Part shown: in pieces, positions 59,593-64,000 of the stretch | Layout: every line of letters starts with the position of its first letter | How positions within the stretch are numbered: the first letter of the stretch is position 1 | Assembly (NCBI GenBank): GCA_030428945.1 | Contig: JAUIEC010000006.1 | Span: 186,001-250,000 of the forward strand | DNA: 64,000 nucleotides | Reading direction: 5' to 3' | Source of the DNA: Phycisphaerae bacterium | GTDB lineage: Bacteria > Planctomycetota > Phycisphaerae > UBA1845 > Fen-1342 | Translations under genes and position numbers: made by a program | Notes under the pieces: model-generated | What the model was told of the DNA's origin: nothing | What the model saw: the letters and a program-made list of their open reading frames with translations, nothing else | Database searches by the model: none

Positions 59593-60693
59593 TCATGACG
59601 CATGCTCCCCGCTCGCGCGTCCTTCCTCGACTTCTGCGTCCGACTGACCCAGCAGCCGCGGCGCGAGCTTGCCGTACGCCACCGACGTCCCCACCAGCAA
59701 CAGCCCCACCCCCAGCAACGACAACACGCGATACACGTACGCCACCTCGGCCAGATCGATCAGCAGCACCTTCCCAAGCGTCACCGCCAGCAGCGCCAGA
59801 CCCCCGTAGCGACACCACGCCGACCGCCAGACGAACCCCACCGCAACCAGACCGATCGCGTACAGACCCCAGTAGATGCTGAACGCCGTGTGACGGGCCA
59901 TCGCCGCGTTCTGAAACCGCCCCGCCTCCGGCGAGAACCACCGGTCCAACTCGAAACTCCCCAGCCACAGACCGATCAGCGCCACCTGCCCCCAGCCGAC
60001 CGCCGAGAACCGCGACAGACGGCCCGCCTGCTCGACCACGGGGTGCTCCCGACGCGTCACCCGCAACGCAACCGCCAGCAGGCCGATCAACGCCGCGCCC
60101 ACCAGGAACTGCAGATTCAGCACCGGCGACACCAGCGTCACGCCGGACGCAACCCGATCGGCCAGGGTATCCCCGAGCAGCCAGACACCCCCGGCTCCGA
60201 GCAGCACCGCCCACCCCCCGTGCAGCAGACCGGCCTGGCTGCGCAACTTCCCGTACCCAATCTGCGCCGCACCGCCGACCGACCACAACAGCGTCCACCA
60301 CAACATGCGGACCTGCAGCCTGCTCCAGCCATCCCCGTCTCCCGCCTGCCCCTGCTCCCAGCGACCGATCGCACGCTCGACCTCGAACGTCAGGCCCCAC
60401 AGCAGCATCACCCCCGCCGCGAACGGCAGCCAGACAACCAGTCGCTCCGCCCATGTCCGCGCGCCGGCGGGCGTCCCGGCCGCCACCGCCGACAGTCCCG
60501 AGACACGACCCAGCAGCAGCAACGCCGCGATCACCACGCCCCCGACCAGCAGTTGCAGGTTGACCACCGGCCACGCGGCCAGCGCGGTGCGGGCCGTCCG
60601 GGCCGTGTCATCCAGCGTCATCCACAGGCTGTCGAACACCACCCACTTAAGCGCACAGGCGACCAGCACGGTCCAAGCGAAACGACCCAGCAA
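59593..60693 (-). pseudogene. C-terminal part of a DUF2339 membrane protein, separated by a frameshift
   Basis: 366 residues with about nine hydrophobic segments and the typical phrases ALKWVVFDSLWMT and AWPVVNLQLLVGG, which repeat the motifs of the upstream frame's end (GWDAASAWPVLNGQLAV). It opens with TTG 60693 inside the end of the upstream frame, 47 nt overlapping, in the +1 frame relative to it. Together the two frames total about 1,100 residues, a usual size for the family. Either a natural frameshift, a programmed one in the G/C-rich run, or an assembly error. Confidence 0.7.
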
Positions 60694-62905
60694 CGTCGGC
60701 GTTCGCGCGGGGCCCGGGCCCGGCCGGCCGCAACACTCGAACCAGCAGTCCGACCCCGAGCCCGCCCGCGGCCCACAGCATGGTCAGCAGCAGTTGTCGC
60801 ACCTGGTCGACCGACCAGCGCACCGGCCCCTCGGCCGCCAGGGCTTCGACCGTGCGGTCAATCTCGAAACTCAGGGACGTCAGCAGCACCACGACGCTGG
60901 CGAGGACCACCACCTGCCAGGCCGGCATCGGTGACGCGCCCTCCTCCGACTCCTCCGCGTCACGCCGCTGAAGGACCCGGGCCAGCCACCAGCCAACGGC
61001 GGCAATGGCAACGGCCACCGCGAGTTGCCCGTTCAGCACCGGCCATGCGCTGGCCGCGTCCCAGCCCGGCGCCAGGCGCCGCAGGGCGGCGTCGAAGATC
61101 AGCCAGCGAATCGTCGCCAGGCTCAGAACGATGCCGGCCGTCTCGACGTACTTCTGCCCGCGTCCGAAACGGCGGGCCGCCAGCAGTGCGACCGGCGCGA
61201 GCAGCCAGCCACCGGTGATGGTCACGCCTCGGCACTGCAGCACACACAACCCGACCCAGCCCGCCACGCTCAGCCCGGACAGGATCCACGGCAGGGACCG
61301 CGGCCGGCCGCGCCGCCTGGTCCGGACGCGATGCGCGGCCACGTGCAGCGCGGCCATCGCCACCAGCGCCAGCAGCGCCCAGCGGGTCACCGTGACGTCG
61401 CCGATCGTGAACACCACCGCTCGCAGGGCGGGCGATTCGTAGTCGACCGTCACGATTCGCAGCAAAGCGGGCAGCCCGACCAGCAGGCCGAAGATCGTCA
61501 CGCGTCCGGATGGAATCCGCCGTCCGATCTCGACCGCCGCCAGGGCGACCGCCAGCCAGCCGATCGTCTGCCCGTACCCTTCGAACCGCAGGGCGATCGC
61601 CACCGCCAGCAGCACTCCGAACTGCCCCCACAGCGAGATCGCGAGCTTCTCGAGCGCGTTGCGCGGCCGGCCACGCAGCGTGCGCAGCCCGTTGCCGACC
61701 TGGAACGCGATCGCGGCGGCTGCCAGGGCGGTCAGGGCGGTGAACCGTCCGGACCACGCCCGGGCGTCGGGGTCGACTTCGGCCAGGATCGCGCAGCCCA
61801 TCGTCACGAACCAGAGCGTTGACAACAGGCTGAGCAGGACGTTCCCTTCGCCGGCCTGGTTGCGGCGGGCGGTCACGACCGTCTCGGCGGTGATCAGCAG
61901 CCACCACAGCGTCAGGAACGGCAGCGCCACGCCGATGTGGTCGCGTCCTTCGTTCATGACCCAGAGGGTTCCGACCAGCACGTGGCCGCCGAACGCGACG
62001 TAGCGCATCGGCCGGAACGGGGCGGGCCGGCGGGCCGACAGCCCGAGCGCGATCGTGATCAGCATGGTCAGGTAGATCGGCAGCGCGGCCACGAAGGTCG
62101 CAGCGCCGCTGAGCAGCAGCGGGGCGAGGTAGCCGCCAATCACCGAGAGCACGCCGATGGTCAGCATGCGCGTCCGCACGGTCAGGGCGAACCCGAACAG
62201 GGCGGTCAATGCCAGCAGCACGAACGCCCCGCTCTCGGGCACCAGCTTGAAGTAGCGGAAGCTGGCGAACGCGGTCAGGTACAGCGTTCCCAGTCCCGCG
62301 CCGAACAGCCCGACCGACGCCAGTCGGCCGATCTTTCGCAGCGTCCACTCGCCGGCCAGGATCAGGACACCGCCAAGCCCGGCCGCCAGCAGGCACCTGG
62401 TCAGCGGCGTCAGACGTCCGAACCATCCTTCGTCGACGGCGAGCTTGACGAAGAAGCCGACGGCCGCGACGACGACGATCGCCCCGGCCCAGGCGGCCCA
62501 GCGTCCGCCGATCATCAGTTCGATCGCATCGCGCGAGGCGGGTGCGGCGGGTTCGGAACCCGGCTGCGTCGCCGCGGGGCGCTGCCGGCGGACGAGGCTC
62601 GCCAGGTCGCGAAGCAGGTGCGGGTCCGACGTGCGTGGCGGATCGGGATCGGCCGGCAGGGTCGGCGGTGCCTGTGGTTCGGGCTCGGGCAGTGGGGGCG
62701 GCGTGCGTCTGGTCGGGTGGGCACCAGGCGTCGGCTCGACCGGCTCGTGTGTGAACGGGGCGGTGATGATGACGGGCGGTTCGGATTCGGCGTGTGGCGC
62801 GTCGGCGTCCTGCTGGTCGAGGGGTGGAAGTTCCAGTGCCTGCTCGATGCGGGCGAGCCGGTCGGCGAGTCGTTTCAGTTCGCGCTGCAGTTCGTCCGGG
62901 TGCAC
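60647..62905 (-). CDS. DUF2339 membrane protein, N-terminal part
   Basis: 752 residues from GTG 62905. A coiled-coil start (LQRELKRLADRLARIEQAL), a long Pro-rich linker (about 30-130), then the DUF2339 membrane domain with about 20 hydrophobic segments, opening with GGRWAAWAGAIVVVAAVGFF and LASVGLFGAGLGTLYLTAFA. The function of the family is unknown. The last 15 residues (ADVAGSFRLDRAGRLCA) look like out-of-frame sequence, and homology continues in the frame at 59593-60693. So the real protein is probably the sum of both. Confidence 0.82.
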   Translation of the reverse strand: MHPDELQRELKRLADRLARIEQALELPPLDQQDADAPHAESEPPVIITAPFTHEPVEPTPGAHPTRRTPPPLPEPEPQAPPTLPADPDPPRTSDPHLLRDLASLVRRQRPAATQPGSEPAAPASRDAIELMIGGRWAAWAGAIVVVAAVGFFVKLAVDEGWFGRLTPLTRCLLAAGLGGVLILAGEWTLRKIGRLASVGLFGAGLGTLYLTAFASFRYFKLVPESGAFVLLALTALFGFALTVRTRMLTIGVLSVIGGYLAPLLLSGAATFVAALPIYLTMLITIALGLSARRPAPFRPMRYVAFGGHVLVGTLWVMNEGRDHIGVALPFLTLWWLLITAETVVTARRNQAGEGNVLLSLLSTLWFVTMGCAILAEVDPDARAWSGRFTALTALAAAAIAFQVGNGLRTLRGRPRNALEKLAISLWGQFGVLLAVAIALRFEGYGQTIGWLAVALAAVEIGRRIPSGRVTIFGLLVGLPALLRIVTVDYESPALRAVVFTIGDVTVTRWALLALVAMAALHVAAHRVRTRRRGRPRSLPWILSGLSVAGWVGLCVLQCRGVTITGGWLLAPVALLAARRFGRGQKYVETAGIVLSLATIRWLIFDAALRRLAPGWDAASAWPVLNGQLAVAVAIAAVGWWLARVLQRRDAEESEEGASPMPAWQVVVLASVVVLLTSLSFEIDRTVEALAAEGPVRWSVDQVRQLLLTMLWAAGGLGVGLLVRVLRPAGPGPRANADVAGSFRLDRAGRLCA

Positions 62906-63278
62906 AGGAGCTTCCCGTGTGTTGACGGGGACGCCATTTCACGCCGCATTCCTACTATACGTTGAAATGAAGTTGGGGTGCGTGCGGAAGTGGGGGTCGC
63001 GGGTGGGCTCGGCCGCCGCCGGTTCGAGCGTCGCCGGCGCGTGGTCCGGATCGATTCCCGGTCGGGCGCGGTCATCGTCGGTGGTGTTGCTGCGCCTCAG
63101 GTTGGACCCGGTCAGGGAGCACGGTCAGGATGACGCGTTCCGGGCCTGTTGCCTGATGCGCACCCGGGTTGATCAGCGGTGGAAGACGCACGACTTGAGA
63201 CGCCCCCGCTGGAGGAGGCGTATCTCGACAGGCGTGGGCAGCCGGGAGGCCTTCGTCGAGGGCCACGCTGAGAAGAGC
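62906..63278. other. Gene-free region upstream of the DUF2339 gene
   Basis: The stretch upstream of GTG 62905 has no convincing gene. A TATAGT hexamer on the minus strand (62959-62954) is a possible -10 box about 50 nt from the start, but no -35 is found at the expected distance. The remainder is GC-rich without repeats until element B at 63279. Confidence 0.4.
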
Positions 63279-63414
63279 CGCGCACACCTCAAGCCCGCGG
63301 CCTGGACGCCGAACGCGCGCACCGATCCCCCCGGGGGCACCCCGCCCCACAATCAATGCTACCACGGCGCGGCGGCGCCACAGTTCAGGTAAACACCCGG
63401 GACTTGCCGGAAAA
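63279..63414 (-). repeat. Roughly 133-nt intergenic element, copy B (minus orientation)
   Basis: About 95 percent identical by eye to copy A at 59443-59577. It begins 19 nt after the stop of the phosphatase gene on the same strand and is 374 nt upstream of the DUF2339 gene. With copy A it forms direct repeats that bracket the whole DUF2339 locus. Confidence 0.75.
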
Positions 63415-63432
63415 GTTCGCCCACGCCAACGC

Positions 63433-63996
63433 TCACGGCCGCTCCGCCGCGGCGTCCGGCTCAGCGTCCGGCCCGCCGCCCGCCGCGGCCCGCTCCGCCT
63501 CGGCCCGCAACGCCGCCCGCAGGTTCTCGTGATGCGCCTCGTCCTCGAAATCAAACTGCTTCATCTCGGCCAGCACCTGCTCGTAGGTCCAGCCATCGTG
63601 GTACAGACGATACATCCCGATCGTCAGGCCGGTGCGATTCGCGCCCGCCGAACAATGCACCAGCAGCGGGCGGTGGCTCTCATCAAAGAGGATCTCCCGA
63701 ATGCGATCCCGGTCCGGCGGCGTGCTCGCCCCGTTGCCCCGCAGCGGAACGTTCAGATAGACAATCCCCAACCGCTCGGCGGCCTCCTGCTCGGCCACAC
63801 TCTCGGGCGCCTCGGGATTCAGCAGCGACAGGACCGTCTTCAGGTTGAGTTCGGCCTTGAGGCGCTCGAGGTGGGGCGGTCGAACTTCGCCACTGCGATA
63901 GATTTCGCCAGGCGCGACCACCGCGAATCGCTTGGGGTAGCGATTCAACTGGGACCAGGTCAGCAGGGCACCCACAAGCAGGACCGCCGCCAGCAC
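63433..63996 (-). CDS. Dual-specificity/tyrosine phosphatase-like protein, possibly cut by window edge
   Basis: 187 residues to a GTG at 63996; the frame stays open to the window edge, so the true start may lie outside. A hydrophobic N-terminus (AAVLLVGALLTW) suggests a membrane anchor. The phosphatase loop is HCSAGANRTG with the catalytic Cys at about 115; the acid and beta-strand region reads APGEIYRSGEVRPPHLERLK. Members act on phosphotyrosine or phosphoinositide-like substrates. Ends in an Ala/Glu/Pro-rich tail. Confidence 0.8.
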   Translation of the reverse strand: MLAAVLLVGALLTWSQLNRYPKRFAVVAPGEIYRSGEVRPPHLERLKAELNLKTVLSLLNPEAPESVAEQEAAERLGIVYLNVPLRGNGASTPPDRDRIREILFDESHRPLLVHCSAGANRTGLTIGMYRLYHDGWTYEQVLAEMKQFDFEDEAHHENLRAALRAEAERAAAGGGPDAEPDAAAERP

Positions 63997-64000
63997 AACC

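Noticed and set aside
1..64000. tRNA, rRNA, tmRNA or B12 riboswitch
   Set aside because: No tRNA-like cloverleaf with GGTTCGA-type T loop, no rRNA and no tmRNA sequence was recognised by eye; short RNAs could be missed.

Overview
GC-rich, gene-dense chromosomal segment. The content suggests a member of the Planctomycetota, perhaps a Phycisphaerae-like lineage; this is inference, since no rRNA or other phylogenetic marker is present. Supporting signs are a PEP-CTERM protein, a secreted protein with a dockerin-like C-terminus, tandem TPR proteins with sulfatase-superfamily domains, a split DUF2339 membrane protein, three SPFH proteins in a row, many unknown secreted proteins, and intergenic hairpin repeats of the kind whose translations give 'GTGVSPV'-like spurious peptides.

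Layout. 0.3-13 kb: a heavy-metal P-type ATPase, an oppositely oriented ABC-2 permease, three consecutive SPFH (HflK/HflC-like) proteins, an ABC ATPase with its permease, and a large unknown TPR-like protein. 13-20 kb: an unknown protein, a PduO-type corrinoid adenosyltransferase, a GcvT-like protein overlapping a PYROXD2/CrtI-like oxidoreductase, a second such oxidoreductase, and a glutathione peroxidase. 20-25.4 kb: an HldE-like protein with reversed domain order and a degenerate kinase motif, a two-domain glycosyltransferase, and a promoter-led pair of an MTAP-like protein with an amidohydrolase. 25.6-31 kb: a MerR/B12-type regulator, a bifunctional nuclease, an OppA-like protein, an AtoE-like transporter and SmpB. 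31.2-37.7 kb: ECF sigma factor, zinc anti-sigma factor and PDZ protein, then an HlyD/ABC/ABC-2 exporter. 38-43.3 kb: two coupled sulfatase-superfamily/TPR proteins. 43.4-45 kb: a hairpin repeat locus and the PEP-CTERM gene with a visible promoter and terminator. 45-50.4 kb: a hybrid histidine kinase and LuxR-type regulator, a divergent phosphotransferase, and a DUF362 protein. 51-58 kb: an S41 peptidase, a dockerin-like protein, an MBOAT acyltransferase and an L,D-transpeptidase. 58.4-64 kb: a Xer recombinase with no usual start codon, the split DUF2339 gene, and a tyrosine phosphatase at the window edge.

The most unusual non-coding signal is a roughly 133-nt element present in four intergenic copies (about 25.43-25.57, 50.65-50.78, 59.44-59.58 and 63.28-63.41 kb). 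It has a conserved order of motifs, and changes between copies keep a short stem paired. Three copies lie just 3' of a gene in the same orientation. Other repeat families are a 72-nt inverted repeat (three copies), a 38-bp perfect palindrome, a mosaic 8-bp tandem repeat and the CACAGGCG/CACCGGCG hairpin locus.
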